A model generated the notes under the pieces. It was not told the DNA's origin. It made no database searches and was given only the letters and a program-made list of their open reading frames with translations. The position numbers and the translations under genes are program-made. Shown piece by piece: positions 20,470-30,430 of a DNA stretch of 64,000 nucleotides. The stretch comes from Halothermothrix orenii H 168 (GTDB lineage Bacteria; Bacillota; Halanaerobiia; Halanaerobiales; Halothermotrichaceae): NCBI RefSeq assembly GCF_000020485.1, contig NC_011899.1, forward strand, positions 2,233,501 through 2,297,500. The letters run 5' to 3'. Every line of letters starts with the position of its first letter. The first letter of the stretch is position 1.

Positions 20470-22779
20470 TTAAAATGGTATAATTACTTCATCCCCTGGT
20501 CTGATTTCAGTTAAATCATCCTTATATCTAATTTTTTGTGTTTCTTTATTTTCTTCTGATGATTTAACTTTAAGCTGGCTTTTTGTAATTACTACATTAA
20601 ATCTGTTATTTTTATATTGAAGGGGGAAGTTAATTTCATCCCATTTAGAGGGTAAAACTGGATTAAAACTGAGATTATCATTATCTATTTTTAACCCGGC
20701 AAATCCAAATACCACCATCTGCCAGGCTGCTCCACAGGCTGCTGTATGAATTCCTCCAATAAAAGTGCCCCCGCTGACAGCTTTGTTTGTGTTATAAAGA
20801 TCAATAGTACAGGATTTTATAAAATAACTGTAGGCTTCCTCTACATAACCTATCTGGCTGGCTATAATGGAATAGGCTGACGGGCTCAATGAAGAACCAT
20901 GCTGGGTCCGGGGTTCATAATAGTCATAATTAGCCTTCATAACTCCTTTACTGAAAATGTTATGGAGGCAGAATAACTGGATAACATCAGCCTGCTTGGT
21001 AACCTGGGTCTCCACAGCCACCCCATTGGGCCAACCCCAGTACTCACCAGGGTCTAACAATCTCTTCTCCAGCTCATCAGGGCGGGTATCTTCTAGATCA
21101 AAATAGCCATCAAACTGTTCTATTAATAAAGTTTCTTCATCAGGTTGAGGGAGGTAAATAAGTTCAGCCATCTCTTTCCAGTCTTCAATTTCCTTTTCCG
21201 TTAACTCTATTTTTTCCATTAAGTATTCCAGCTCTTTTTTATTCTCGTCTTTCATTTTATTATAAATATCAAGAGCTCGCTCCAGGGTATATTTAGCCTG
21301 ATAATTGGTGAAGGCGTTATTATCAACATTTTCATGATATTCATCAGGCCCCAACAACCTGATAAACTCAAACCTGTTTTTGTCTTTTTTAAAATAAGCA
21401 TGGGAATATAAGAACCGGGATATTTCAAAAATCATTTCAGCTCCGTAATTAACAATAAAATTCCAGTCACCTGTAACCTGGAAATAATGCCAGATGGCAT
21501 AGGCAATATCAGGTGAAATATGGATCTGCCAGTCATTAAAATGGTTATGAATTTTCCGCCCACTAATAACATCTTTAAAGAAATATGAGGGACATAATTC
21601 TTCACCAGTTTTTCCACTGACCCAGGCATAAAAAGCACCCCTGTAACCCAGTTTTCTGGCCTTTTTTCTGGCCCCATCAAGGGTGTGGTAACGGTATTTC
21701 AAAATATTACAGGCAGTTTCAGGACTGGTGTAAAGGAACATAGGCATATTAAAGATTTCCTGATCCCAGAAGGCAGCCCCCTGATAAGCCTGACATGAAA
21801 GCCCCCGGGCCCCGATGGGTAACCTATCACTGTGGGCAGGGGTCGCAATTCTGTTATGATATAAATTGAATCGAAGAGCTGTTTGCCCCTTTAAATCTCC
21901 CTTAATTTTTATATCGGTTCTATTCCAGAAATTTATCCAGTTAGCCCTGTTTTTTTCTCTAAGCTCAGTAAAAGTAGACTGAAGGGCCTTTTCCAGATCT
22001 TTTTGGGCCTGGTCTAAAGGATTCTTGATATCATTACTCGAATATATACTTATAACTTTTTCCAGTACAACCCTGGTACCGGGACTTAGTTTGAATTTCA
22101 ATTCCCTTAATATTTTCCTGTCTTCTTTGATTATTTTTTCAAACCGGGGAGTAGCACCATCAAGTCTATATCCTTCAACTACATCAAGCTGGATCCCCCT
22201 CTCTCCGGTAACAGTTTCAATAGCCAGATATTTGTCTATTTTTTTAAGGTCATATTTTTTAAAATGTTCACCGTTTAAACTCCACACCACTCCATCAATA
22301 CCGGTAACCAGGGTTATTTCTGCTTCTTTTTCAACGGTAAAGCTATAACGGAAGGGAATTAAATGAAGATTGTGATAACTGGCAAAACGGGCTGTTTCAA
22401 TATGGACTTTATTCCCTTTATTACCCTTCCAGGTAAATTCCTCTGAGTATAACCCTTCTCTCAGGTTTAGCCCTCTTCTGTAATTACTGATCTCACCTTT
22501 GTTAATGGTTACTCTTTCCCCATCTACTTCAAGTCTGGTATAAAGTCCATTGGGAGCATTACATAATTCACGCCATTTCCCATCAGCCATATCATAAGTA
22601 TCAGTAACTATACAGGCTACATACTCATTAGCAGTCCAGTCAGCAAAGGTTCCCCTGTATCCCAGATAACCATTACCTATAAGATAGTTACTACCGGTAG
22701 TAACCATCTGCTCATCTTCATATTCTCTTTCAAATATTTCCCATCCTGTTTCTGTGTATAAGTTGTTTTTCAATTCCAT
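20470..22779 (-). CDS. GH65 disaccharide phosphorylase
   Basis: Inverting phosphorolysis of an alpha-glucosyl disaccharide, giving beta-glucose-1-phosphate and a sugar. 769 residues, normal for GH65. N-terminal beta-sandwich with NYLIGNGYLGYRG; (alpha/alpha)6 barrel with AAFWDQEIF and GPDEYHENVDNNAFTN (general acid Glu about residue 480); phosphate-binding HGSSLSPS. Maltose, kojibiose, nigerose and trehalose phosphorylases share these motifs, so the substrate is left open. No signal peptide: acts in the cytoplasm on sugar imported by the upstream transporter. Last gene of the operon, 21 nt after the chemoreceptor. Confidence 0.92.
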   Translation of the reverse strand: MELKNNLYTETGWEIFEREYEDEQMVTTGSNYLIGNGYLGYRGTFADWTANEYVACIVTDTYDMADGKWRELCNAPNGLYTRLEVDGERVTINKGEISNYRRGLNLREGLYSEEFTWKGNKGNKVHIETARFASYHNLHLIPFRYSFTVEKEAEITLVTGIDGVVWSLNGEHFKKYDLKKIDKYLAIETVTGERGIQLDVVEGYRLDGATPRFEKIIKEDRKILRELKFKLSPGTRVVLEKVISIYSSNDIKNPLDQAQKDLEKALQSTFTELREKNRANWINFWNRTDIKIKGDLKGQTALRFNLYHNRIATPAHSDRLPIGARGLSCQAYQGAAFWDQEIFNMPMFLYTSPETACNILKYRYHTLDGARKKARKLGYRGAFYAWVSGKTGEELCPSYFFKDVISGRKIHNHFNDWQIHISPDIAYAIWHYFQVTGDWNFIVNYGAEMIFEISRFLYSHAYFKKDKNRFEFIRLLGPDEYHENVDNNAFTNYQAKYTLERALDIYNKMKDENKKELEYLMEKIELTEKEIEDWKEMAELIYLPQPDEETLLIEQFDGYFDLEDTRPDELEKRLLDPGEYWGWPNGVAVETQVTKQADVIQLFCLHNIFSKGVMKANYDYYEPRTQHGSSLSPSAYSIIASQIGYVEEAYSYFIKSCTIDLYNTNKAVSGGTFIGGIHTAACGAAWQMVVFGFAGLKIDNDNLSFNPVLPSKWDEINFPLQYKNNRFNVVITKSQLKVKSSEENKETQKIRYKDDLTEIRPGDEVIIPF

Positions 22780-22800
22780 GGTATATTTAGATCCCTCCTT

Positions 22801-24822
22801 TTATTTCAATTGAAAGCTTTTTATAATATCATCAAGTTGCCTGGATAGTTCAGATAAGGATTTAGCCATGTTTATAAATTTTGTCAGTGAATTAACTTGT
22901 TCATTACTGGCTGTAGCAATTTGCTGGCTACTTGCCGAGCTCTCTTCAGCATAATTAGCTATATTATCAAGGTTTTCGGCAATATGACTACTGTTTTCAT
23001 TTACTTTATCTACCAGCCCGGTGGCTTTTTCAATACCCCGGTTAACCTCAACCAGGGCCTGATTAATTTCCATAAAGGCCCTGTCAGCCAGTTTCACAGC
23101 CTTTTCACCCTCCTGGATTCTGTTAACACCTTCAGACATTTTCTGGCTCGCCTGCATGGTTTCTGTTTTTATCTTCTCAACCAGTTTTCTTATCTTATCA
23201 GCTGAGCTCGATGATTCTTCAGCAAGGTCCCTGATTTCATCGGCGACAACAGCAAAACCTCGACCCGCTTCACCGGCCCGGGCTGCTTCCACAGCTGCAT
23301 TTAAGGCCAGCAGGTTGGTCTGCTCGGCAATGTTATTAATAATCTCCAGAATTGAATCAATCTCAACCGAGATATCTTCTAAGGCACCGATATCGGTAGC
23401 TACTTCCTGGACAAAGTTTTTAATCTCTTCCATCTGACCCTCAACTTTTTTCATCCTCTTCTGTCCCGAGCGGGTCGCCTTATTCATTTTTTGGGAGACC
23501 TCTTTGACCTGGTTATTTTCCTGTTGCAGGCCATCAATCTCCCGGGATAAGGCCTGAACCTCAAGGTTAATTTCATCAACACTTTCAGCCTGTTTTTCAA
23601 CCCCTACTGCCAGCTCCCTGATAGACTTAGTAACTTCATTTGAAATACCTTCAACCTCATCACCGGCCCGGGATAACTGCTGTATAAAAGAAGTCAACTC
23701 CCCTGTTACCTTAATGGCGTGGGTGATAATTTCCTTTAAATTTGTATACATTCTGTTAAGGGCCCTGATGAGAATACCCGTCTCTCCTGAAGATTTATAA
23801 GAAAGGGGTTCAATTGCTAAATTTCCACTGGCAATCAACTGGGCGAAATCAATAGATTTTACAATAGGCTTAGCGATTCTGCGTCCCATATAGGCAGCAA
23901 CTATAACCGCCACCAGTATTTCCAGTACGGTCAGGGTAACCAGAATCCTGGTTAAATCAAACATCTCCTTTAATATATCCCTTCTAGCCAGGGAAATACC
24001 CAGAATATATCCATTTAACAGGGGTACATGGGCCATAAACCGGGCTTCCCCGTTTTCTTTATAATCAATAAATCGGGAACTGGTCTCTGTTATCTCTTTT
24101 GTTATAGAATCCCTTTGCTCTGGTTTAATAGGTGGAGCTACAAGGTACCGGTAATTATTGTCAAGTAAAAAGGCATAACCACTCTTAAATACCTTAATTT
24201 TGCTAACCGTTTCTCTGAATATTGAAAAATCAATATCAAAACCGACTACCCCGATGATTTTACCGTCTTTGTATACAGGTTTACGATATGAAATTACATC
24301 ATCTGTTTTTTTCTTAAACCATTTCCCTTCTTTTATTTTTACTACTTCTTCATACCAGGCAACCTTTTCTTTTGACTTTTCTGAAGTCAGGTCTTCCAGA
24401 GATTGTTCAGCATCTTTAGTCCCCGTATCCCGGGAATATTCTATTACAAAATTACGCCCTATCATTTCCGGATTTACCATAAAAAATGACCTGATTATAT
24501 GCTGGTTTGTATCAGAAAATTGTTTTAAAATTGGTTCTACCTTTGATTTATAAACCATCACATATAACCTACTACTCCTCATCTGTTCTTCTTTAAAAGT
24601 AGCTGCCAGGGCAGTTGCCAGACCATCTGCTCCACTTTCTATGGCTGTAATCAAATTATTTAAAGAACCTACCTTACTTTCAGTAAGTAAAAGAAGCTTA
24701 TCCCTGGCTTCATTTTGAATAACCCTGCTGCTTTTGTAAATACTATAACCCCCAGTGCTGAGGGCCACAATTAATGATATAACTGCAATAGCAGCCATTA
24801 TTTTATAACTGATCTTCTTCAT
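22801..24822 (-). CDS. Methyl-accepting chemotaxis protein in the disaccharide operon
   Basis: About 673 residues. N-terminal membrane segment (about 8-28), a periplasmic Cache-type sensor region (about 30-285, including [15 protein letters not shown]), second membrane segment (about 290-310), HAMP, then the signalling domain with the hairpin [30 protein letters not shown] core. [18 protein letters not shown] is intact. The ATG at 24822 is preferred over an upstream GTG because GGGGAG precedes it. It lies between the permease gene (69 nt) and the phosphorylase gene (21 nt), suggesting that it senses the same sugar, directly or through the binding protein. Confidence 0.94.
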   Translation of the reverse strand: MKKISYKIMAAIAVISLIVALSTGGYSIYKSSRVIQNEARDKLLLLTESKVGSLNNLITAIESGADGLATALAATFKEEQMRSSRLYVMVYKSKVEPILKQFSDTNQHIIRSFFMVNPEMIGRNFVIEYSRDTGTKDAEQSLEDLTSEKSKEKVAWYEEVVKIKEGKWFKKKTDDVISYRKPVYKDGKIIGVVGFDIDFSIFRETVSKIKVFKSGYAFLLDNNYRYLVAPPIKPEQRDSITKEITETSSRFIDYKENGEARFMAHVPLLNGYILGISLARRDILKEMFDLTRILVTLTVLEILVAVIVAAYMGRRIAKPIVKSIDFAQLIASGNLAIEPLSYKSSGETGILIRALNRMYTNLKEIITHAIKVTGELTSFIQQLSRAGDEVEGISNEVTKSIRELAVGVEKQAESVDEINLEVQALSREIDGLQQENNQVKEVSQKMNKATRSGQKRMKKVEGQMEEIKNFVQEVATDIGALEDISVEIDSILEIINNIAEQTNLLALNAAVEAARAGEAGRGFAVVADEIRDLAEESSSSADKIRKLVEKIKTETMQASQKMSEGVNRIQEGEKAVKLADRAFMEINQALVEVNRGIEKATGLVDKVNENSSHIAENLDNIANYAEESSASSQQIATASNEQVNSLTKFINMAKSLSELSRQLDDIIKSFQLK

Positions 24823-24891
24823 CCTGCTCCCCACCTCTTAAGGTTTTTTAGCCTTTTTTAAATTCCCTATGGGGTAGCTCTGAAATATATA

Positions 24892-25758
24892 TTAACCTTT
24901 GACTGCTCCTGCAGTTAAACCCTGGACTATCTTCCTCTGGAAGATTAAAACCAGGATTACAATAGGGATAGTTACAATTACTGCTGCTGCCATCCGCTCC
25001 CCGAAGGGTTCCTGACGGGCAAAATTACCAGCAAAATACTGAATAGCAACCGGAACTGTCCTGGCCTTAACATCTATTGAAGTAAAGGTCAGGGCAAAAA
25101 GATATTCATTCCAGGCTGCAATAAAAGAAAGTAACCCGGTAGTAACTAATGCCGGAGCTGTAAGTGGTAAGAGAATCATCCTGAATGTCTGGAAGGGGGT
25201 AGCCCCATCCACCTGGGCTGATTGCATAATCTCAATAGGTAAATCCTTAAAAAAGGCAGTCATAACCCAGGTTGTAAAAGGTAAGGTAAAAAGCATGTAA
25301 CTTAAAATCATACTTAAAATCGCATCAAGATTCAGGTAATTGATAACAGCATATAACCCTGAAAGTACCGTCACCTGAGGAAACATGGTCATGGCCAGTA
25401 TTACATAAAGGGAAGGCCGTTTCCCCTTAAACCTGAGTTTACCCAGGGCAAAGGCCGCAAAGGAACCAACAAGTAAAGCAAGTAAAGTTGTAAAACCGGC
25501 TACAATGGTACTATTTAAAAGTCCCCTCATAAACTGGTCATCCTCAAAGACCGCTTCATAATTACGGAGATAAAAAGAAACCTCTCCTGTTTCAGGATCA
25601 ACAGGTAAAAAAGTTGCCGGGGTCATAGACAACTGGGCTTCTGACTTAAAAGAAGTATTAACAGCCCAGTAAAAAGGGAAAAGCAGATAGAAAATTACCA
25701 CAGTCAAAACCAGATAAAATACTACCTTCTTAAGTGATAGATTTTTTAGTTTAGTCAT
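24892..25758 (-). CDS. ABC sugar transporter permease, MalG type
   Basis: About 288 residues, six predicted membrane helices. The EAA loop that contacts the ATPase is visible as SAQVDGATPFQTFRMILLPL. It starts at ATG 25758, overlapping the end of the MalF-type gene (ATGACTAA), with GGAG 9 nt upstream. No ATPase gene is present in the operon, so a shared MsmK/MalK-like ATPase elsewhere is implied. Confidence 0.93.
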   Translation of the reverse strand: MTKLKNLSLKKVVFYLVLTVVIFYLLFPFYWAVNTSFKSEAQLSMTPATFLPVDPETGEVSFYLRNYEAVFEDDQFMRGLLNSTIVAGFTTLLALLVGSFAAFALGKLRFKGKRPSLYVILAMTMFPQVTVLSGLYAVINYLNLDAILSMILSYMLFTLPFTTWVMTAFFKDLPIEIMQSAQVDGATPFQTFRMILLPLTAPALVTTGLLSFIAAWNEYLFALTFTSIDVKARTVPVAIQYFAGNFARQEPFGERMAAAVIVTIPIVILVLIFQRKIVQGLTAGAVKG

Positions 25759-26824
25759 CAGCATCAACTCCTAGCATCCTGATGTAGACAATAGCAAAGA
25801 TAAAGATCAGGATAAAAATTATTACCCCGATGGCAGATGCCAGTCCCATATTACGGGCATTTATTAACTGATAGTAATTAAAACTGGCCATTGAATATCT
25901 TTTCTGGGCCAGGATAACCTGAAATATATCAAATACCCTTAAAGCATCCAGAGTCCGGAAGACAAGTGCTACTGCCAGAGACGGTTTTAATAAGGGTAAC
26001 GTAATTGAGAAAAACTGCCGTAATTTACTGGCCCCATCAACATCAGCTGCTTCATATAATTCATCAGGTATCAGCTGTAACCCGGCCAGAAGAAGCAGGG
26101 CCATAAAAGGAGTGGTTTTCCAGACATCAACCATTATTAAAGAAGGTAACTGTAATTCCGGTGTTGACAGAAAAGCGATATTCCCATCACCTATACCTAG
26201 TTTATCGAAAACAGTATTAAAAAGACCGATCCGGGTGGGCTCCAGCATCCACTGCCACATCCGGGCAGACACAACTGTAATTACCGCCCACGGCACGAGC
26301 ATAACAGCTCTAACAACACCACGTCCCTTAAATTTACTGTTAACCACCAGGGCAATACCAAGTCCCAGAATTGTTTCCAGTAATACCGATAAAACTGTAA
26401 AGACCAGGGTATTCCAGATAGAGCTGATAAAATCAGGATTGCTTGCTCCAATGACAAAACGTTTTCCAAAAATCTGAAACTGGCTCAGGGGACGGTATAG
26501 CCTTGGTCGTCTCGGTAAAACCCTGATTGGTCTCTGATACTGGGGTTTACCGGTCCTGGGGTCAATTTTCTGTTCTCCTGTTTCTTCATCAATTATTGGT
26601 TTAAGTTCCTTGATGGTAATACCGAGGAGTTCTTTATAATTTTCAAGCCCGATAAAATGAGTTTCTTTGGTAGTGGCAAAGGTTTTATCAGTTAAGCTGG
26701 TATAAAAAACCTGGCCTAGAGGATAAAAAGCAATTAAAATCAAGATTATAAAAGCAGGTAACAGCAGTTTATAGGCAAGCTGCTGCTCTTTTTTAGCCAG
26801 GCTTGAACTGCCATATTTAGCCAT
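25751..26824 (-). CDS. ABC sugar transporter permease, MalF type
   Basis: 357 residues, six predicted helices. EAA loop AADVDGASKLRQFFSITLPL near residue 260. Between the first and second helices there is a hydrophilic insert of about 70 residues with a Pro/Arg-rich part (VLPRRPRLYRPLSQ), longer than in most short MalF-like permeases; it would face outside. The start has AAAGGAGG upstream. Confidence 0.93.
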   Translation of the reverse strand: MAKYGSSSLAKKEQQLAYKLLLPAFIILILIAFYPLGQVFYTSLTDKTFATTKETHFIGLENYKELLGITIKELKPIIDEETGEQKIDPRTGKPQYQRPIRVLPRRPRLYRPLSQFQIFGKRFVIGASNPDFISSIWNTLVFTVLSVLLETILGLGIALVVNSKFKGRGVVRAVMLVPWAVITVVSARMWQWMLEPTRIGLFNTVFDKLGIGDGNIAFLSTPELQLPSLIMVDVWKTTPFMALLLLAGLQLIPDELYEAADVDGASKLRQFFSITLPLLKPSLAVALVFRTLDALRVFDIFQVILAQKRYSMASFNYYQLINARNMGLASAIGVIIFILIFIFAIVYIRMLGVDADD

Positions 26825-26851
26825 AGTATACCTCCTTTATATAGCAAGTAG

Positions 26852-26875
26852 GGGGGCCCCTTTTAAGAGGCCCCT
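26852..26875 (-). terminator. Intercistronic GC hairpin between binding protein and permease genes
   Basis: Stem GGGGCC/GGCCCC with a 10-nt loop and no clear T-run. Such hairpins often stabilise the binding-protein mRNA or reduce readthrough, giving more binding protein than permease. Confidence 0.55.
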
Positions 26876-26907
26876 GAATTCACTATTGTGTCTAAATGCA
26901 TCTCTTT

Positions 26908-28200
26908 TTATTTTTGAGGTTCACCAATTTCAAAACCGGTTAAATCCTGAAGATCTAATTCTAAGTATTCCACTGCAGTCCTGGCATCCATTTCACCAGA
27001 AAGGACTGAATGTACAGCCTGGAAGAATAACCTGGAGACTTCATTATAGTTAGGAGCAGTGGCAGTAGAAGGACGGGCAACAGCATTTACAAAAACATCA
27101 TAAAGCTTACCAAAGAAGGGGTTAGCTTCCAGGACTTCTTCATCTTCATAAAGGGCTTTAATGGTCGGATTAAAGGAACCTTTGGTAGCCCGGAGTTTCT
27201 GAATTTCATAACCGGTCAGGAAGAAAACAAAATCAGCGGCAACTTCAGGGTGTTCACTGTACTTGCTTACAGCCAGGTTCCAACCACCGAGGGTAGCAGC
27301 CCCGTTACCACTATCACCGGCCGGTAGGGGAGCTACATCAAACTTGCCTTTGATGGCAGACCCTTCAGCATTACCAAGTTTATAACAGTAAGGCCAGTTT
27401 CTCATAAAGGCGGCATTACCTGCTTCCCACATCTTACGGGTGCTTTCTTCAACAAGACCAGTTGTTCCTGGAGGAGAAATCCAGCCTACCCAGTCAGCGG
27501 CCATTTCGATGGCTTCTATTGCCTTTTCATTGTTAATAGTAATTTTTTTGTCAGGACTGATAATAGTTCCTCCACCATTGGAGGCAACCCATTCTAAGGC
27601 ATCACATGTTAAACCTTCATAAGCATTACCCTGCCAGATATAACCCCAGAAGTCCTGGTTTCCGGCAGCCCTTTCTCCGGTCTGAATAATCTTGGCCGCC
27701 CTTTCTAATTCTTCCCATGTTTTGGGGACTTCCAGGTCATATTTTTCAAGAAGATCCTTACGGTAGTAAAGAAGACCGGCATCAGTAAACCAGGGCATAG
27801 CTACCAGTCTGCCCTCAACAGTATTATTTTCTACAATAGGCTGGAAGTGATCATCAACATATTTTTCAGCCCCATACTCATAAAGATCAACAAAATGTTC
27901 AGCTAAATCCCCGGGCCAGATAACATCAATCTGGTAGACGTCAATTTTGGGGCTTTTTGCTTCCAAAAACTGAAGATATAACCCGAGCCTGTCATTGGCT
28001 AAATCAGGTGTGTCCAGTACATTAACCTTTACATTGGGGTGTCTTTCCATATATAATTGAGCTGCTTCTTTGGTCAGGTCGAGCTCGATACCTACACTAC
28101 CACCAGCAATTGTAATTTCAACCTGTTCTTCTGCAAAAACAACACTACTTAATACCAGCATTAATGAAATAACAAGTATTAAAGATAACCCTTTTTTCAT
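26908..28200 (-). CDS. Extracellular/periplasmic sugar-binding protein of the ABC transporter
   Basis: 430 residues, family 1 solute-binding protein. It has a Sec signal peptide (MKKGLSLILVISLMLVLSSV) with likely cleavage after VFA at residue 23. There is no lipobox cysteine, unlike typical monoderm Firmicute binding proteins, which suggests a soluble periplasmic protein in a diderm cell. Body motifs DVYQIDVIWPGDLAEH, VAMPWFTDAGLLYYRKDLL and ATLGGWNLAVSKYS match MalE/TreS-type proteins for disaccharides. First structural gene after the LacI regulator. Confidence 0.94.
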   Translation of the reverse strand: MKKGLSLILVISLMLVLSSVVFAEEQVEITIAGGSVGIELDLTKEAAQLYMERHPNVKVNVLDTPDLANDRLGLYLQFLEAKSPKIDVYQIDVIWPGDLAEHFVDLYEYGAEKYVDDHFQPIVENNTVEGRLVAMPWFTDAGLLYYRKDLLEKYDLEVPKTWEELERAAKIIQTGERAAGNQDFWGYIWQGNAYEGLTCDALEWVASNGGGTIISPDKKITINNEKAIEAIEMAADWVGWISPPGTTGLVEESTRKMWEAGNAAFMRNWPYCYKLGNAEGSAIKGKFDVAPLPAGDSGNGAATLGGWNLAVSKYSEHPEVAADFVFFLTGYEIQKLRATKGSFNPTIKALYEDEEVLEANPFFGKLYDVFVNAVARPSTATAPNYNEVSRLFFQAVHSVLSGEMDARTAVEYLELDLQDLTGFEIGEPQK

Positions 28201-28262
28201 TAATTGTCTCCCCCTTTAGTAATTTTTAAAGTTAACTATTAATTAAAATCAATTGCCAGTCA

Positions 28263-29294
28263 TCACCTCCTCTTACCTACCACCTCCCCGAAATGCATTT
28301 CGGTGCTTTCCCTTTCCACAAGTTTATGGGGAATAAAAATCTTATTATTTGAAAGGGGTTTGCCCTGAATTAAACTATCCAGCATTTCAACAGCTTTACT
28401 CCCCAGCTCATAACCAGATTGTTCTACAGTAGTAAGTGCTGGTTTAACAAATTTAGATAAATCAATACCATCAAAACCAATTACTGAAATATCACGGGGA
28501 ATAGAAATTCCCGACTCTTGAAGATAACGGATAGCCCCTATTGCCATTTCATCATTAAACGCAAAAATAGCGGTCAAATCATTATTCCTTGATAATAATT
28601 CCTTTGCCCCTGTATAACCACTTTCAAAAGTATAATCTCCCTCTGCAATTAGCTTATCGTCTAACTCTATTCCATGATTTCTAAAGGCAAGTCTAACACC
28701 TTTAATTCTTTCAGCACTAGCCACCGCATCTGAATAAGGACCCTGGATAACACCTATTTTTTTATGGCCATTATTGACCAGATAATCAACCGCTTCATAG
28801 GCTGCAGTTACGTTATCCACGGTAACACAGGAAATATCAGGATCATTAATATAACCTGAACCAAATACCACCGGTATTTCACTTTCCTTAACCTTTTCCA
28901 GGAGGCTACTGTATATATTTGCTGAAATTATAATTATTCCGTCAATTTTCCGCTGCTTCATAATTTTTAGAAATTTTAGTTCAAGTTTAAGCTCTCCATC
29001 AGAATCACCATATATAATGTTATAATTACGCTGCCTGGCTTCATTCTCAACACCTTTAAGAACCTTGGCCAGAAATGGGTTTTCCATTCCAGCCCCGATC
29101 ATCCCGATTAATCGACTTGAGTTAGTACGGAGTATACGGGCCTGATCATTTATTTCATAATTAAGTTTTTTTACAGCTTCCATTACCCTCCGCGCCGTAT
29201 CCTCTTTAACCAGGGAACTGTTATTAAGGACACGGGATACGGTGCTCGGGGAAACTCCTGCAAGTTTTGCAACATCTTTCATTGTTACAGCCAT
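28263..29294 (-). CDS. LacI/GalR-family regulator of the disaccharide operon
   Basis: 343 residues. N-terminal helix-turn-helix TMKDVAKLAGVSPSTVSRVLN with the hinge helix, then a periplasmic-binding-protein-like effector domain (GMIGAGMENPFLAKVL, AIFAFNDEMAIGAIRYL, ISVIGFDGIDLS). Upstream of and probably cotranscribed with the binding-protein gene, since no terminator is seen in the 62-nt gap. An 8-bp-arm palindrome lies 29 nt before its start. Confidence 0.95.
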   Translation of the reverse strand: MAVTMKDVAKLAGVSPSTVSRVLNNSSLVKEDTARRVMEAVKKLNYEINDQARILRTNSSRLIGMIGAGMENPFLAKVLKGVENEARQRNYNIIYGDSDGELKLELKFLKIMKQRKIDGIIIISANIYSSLLEKVKESEIPVVFGSGYINDPDISCVTVDNVTAAYEAVDYLVNNGHKKIGVIQGPYSDAVASAERIKGVRLAFRNHGIELDDKLIAEGDYTFESGYTGAKELLSRNNDLTAIFAFNDEMAIGAIRYLQESGISIPRDISVIGFDGIDLSKFVKPALTTVEQSGYELGSKAVEMLDSLIQGKPLSNNKIFIPHKLVERESTEMHFGEVVGKRR

Positions 29295-29322
29295 ATGTAT
29301 CTAACCCCTTTTAACCCTATAT

Positions 29323-29340
29323 AATGAAATCCATTTCATT
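29323..29340 (-). promoter_or_regulatory. Palindromic operator upstream of the LacI gene
   Basis: AATGAAAT-CC-ATTTCATT, two perfect 8-bp arms about a 2-bp centre. It is placed to regulate the lacI-like operon. The even spacing and ATGAAAT arms are compatible with LacI-family sites, but no second copy was found in the operon. Confidence 0.55.
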
Positions 29341-29422
29341 TATATATTTCAAGACAAAATCCAAAATTCCTTCTTTTTTATTTAAATTTTTTAAAAATTT
29401 TTTGTATTATAATTTTCCTCAA

Positions 29423-29446
29423 TCTATGGCTTATTCTATGGCTTAT
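29423..29446. repeat. Perfect 12-bp tandem duplication
   Basis: TCTATGGCTTAT occurs twice head to tail between the divergent lacI-like and yheO-like genes. Confidence 0.9.
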
Positions 29447-29485
29447 TTTACATGATTTTGGTTTATTAAAAATTTGTAATACTAC

Positions 29486-29514
29486 TTGATTTTTTGTAAA
29501 TTGTTTAATATAAT
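29486..29514 (+). promoter_or_regulatory. Promoter for the tryptophan-catabolism genes
   Basis: TTGATT at 29486-29491 and TATAAT at 29509-29514 with a 17-nt spacer, about 190 nt before the yheO-like start. Confidence 0.65.
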
Positions 29515-29607
29515 GAATTTAAAGAAAAATGTCAGTATTAATTTTTTTAGTCGTTTGAAAATTTTAAAATAAAAACCAGGTGATTACTTATTTTTCCTGT
29601 TATAACT

Positions 29608-29633
29608 TATGTAGCTTTTATATGTAGCTTTTA
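29608..29633. repeat. Perfect 13-bp tandem duplication
   Basis: TATGTAGCTTTTA occurs twice head to tail in the yheO-like leader. Confidence 0.9.
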
Positions 29634-29705
29634 TTGGTATTTATTTTTGGTTTACTTATCACTTACTTATATTAGTTTTACAAAAAGGAGGTGACATATA
29701 GCTTT

Positions 29706-30371
29706 GTGAGCCCTGAAAATAAAGGAATTCCAGAAATATTAAGGAGTTATATTCCTGTAGTCAAGGCTTTAGGTAAAACCCTTGGAAAACATTTTGAAAT
29801 AGTTTTACATGATGTCACTAAAACAGAATCATCTATTATTGCTATTGAAAATAGCCATATAACCAATAGAACAGTGGGCTCACCTTCTACTGATTTTTTA
29901 ATAGACCTTATTAATGGTTATTACCAGAACAGAACTGATATGGAGTTAAATTATATAACAAGAACCAGAGACGGTAAACAGCTTAAATCGTCAACGGTCC
30001 TCATTAAAAATGAAAAAGGAGAAGTTATAGGAGCCCTGTGTATCAATATCGATTTAACCAGTATTAAAATGGCCCAGAATTTCCTTGGAGAAATTTCAAC
30101 CGTAGAAAAGAAAAAAGAACCCAAAGAAAAATTCCCTGAAGATGCTGAAGACTTTCTTCATGTAATGATTGAAAATAGTTTAAACAAGGCGAATAAACCT
30201 GTCCCTATGCTCACCAAAGAAGATAAACTTAAGATAGTATCTTACCTTGATAAAAACAATATATTTAATATTAAGGGCGCGGTTGATATGCTGGCAGAGG
30301 CTTTAAATGTTTCCCGGTACACCATTTATAACTATTTAGATGAGTCCAGGGTGAGTGCTAGCAGAGAGTAG
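29706..30371 (+). CDS. YheO/DauR-type PAS-HTH transcriptional regulator
   Basis: 221 residues. N-terminal YheO PAS-like domain (LGKHFEIVLHDVTKTESSIIAIEN, GALCINIDLTSI) and a C-terminal helix-turn-helix (IFNIKGAVDMLAEALNVSRYTIYNYLDE). The GTG at 29706 is taken as start: the upstream GTG at 29691 is itself part of the AAGGAGGTG ribosome-binding site. It precedes tnaA by 59 nt on the same strand. E. coli DauR acts on D-arginine genes; here regulation of tryptophanase is inferred from position. Confidence 0.9.
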   Translation: MSPENKGIPEILRSYIPVVKALGKTLGKHFEIVLHDVTKTESSIIAIENSHITNRTVGSPSTDFLIDLINGYYQNRTDMELNYITRTRDGKQLKSSTVLIKNEKGEVIGALCINIDLTSIKMAQNFLGEISTVEKKKEPKEKFPEDAEDFLHVMIENSLNKANKPVPMLTKEDKLKIVSYLDKNNIFNIKGAVDMLAEALNVSRYTIYNYLDESRVSASRE

Positions 30372-30430
30372 ATGCAGCGGTAATAAAGGTCAGGGTCAAA
30401 AAATATTAAAAAATTTAGGAGGGAATTACT

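Noticed and set aside
30372..30430. tnaC-like attenuator peptide before tnaA
   Set aside because: The 59-nt gap has no short frame with a tryptophan codon and stop followed by a rho site; it is mostly a ribosome-binding region.
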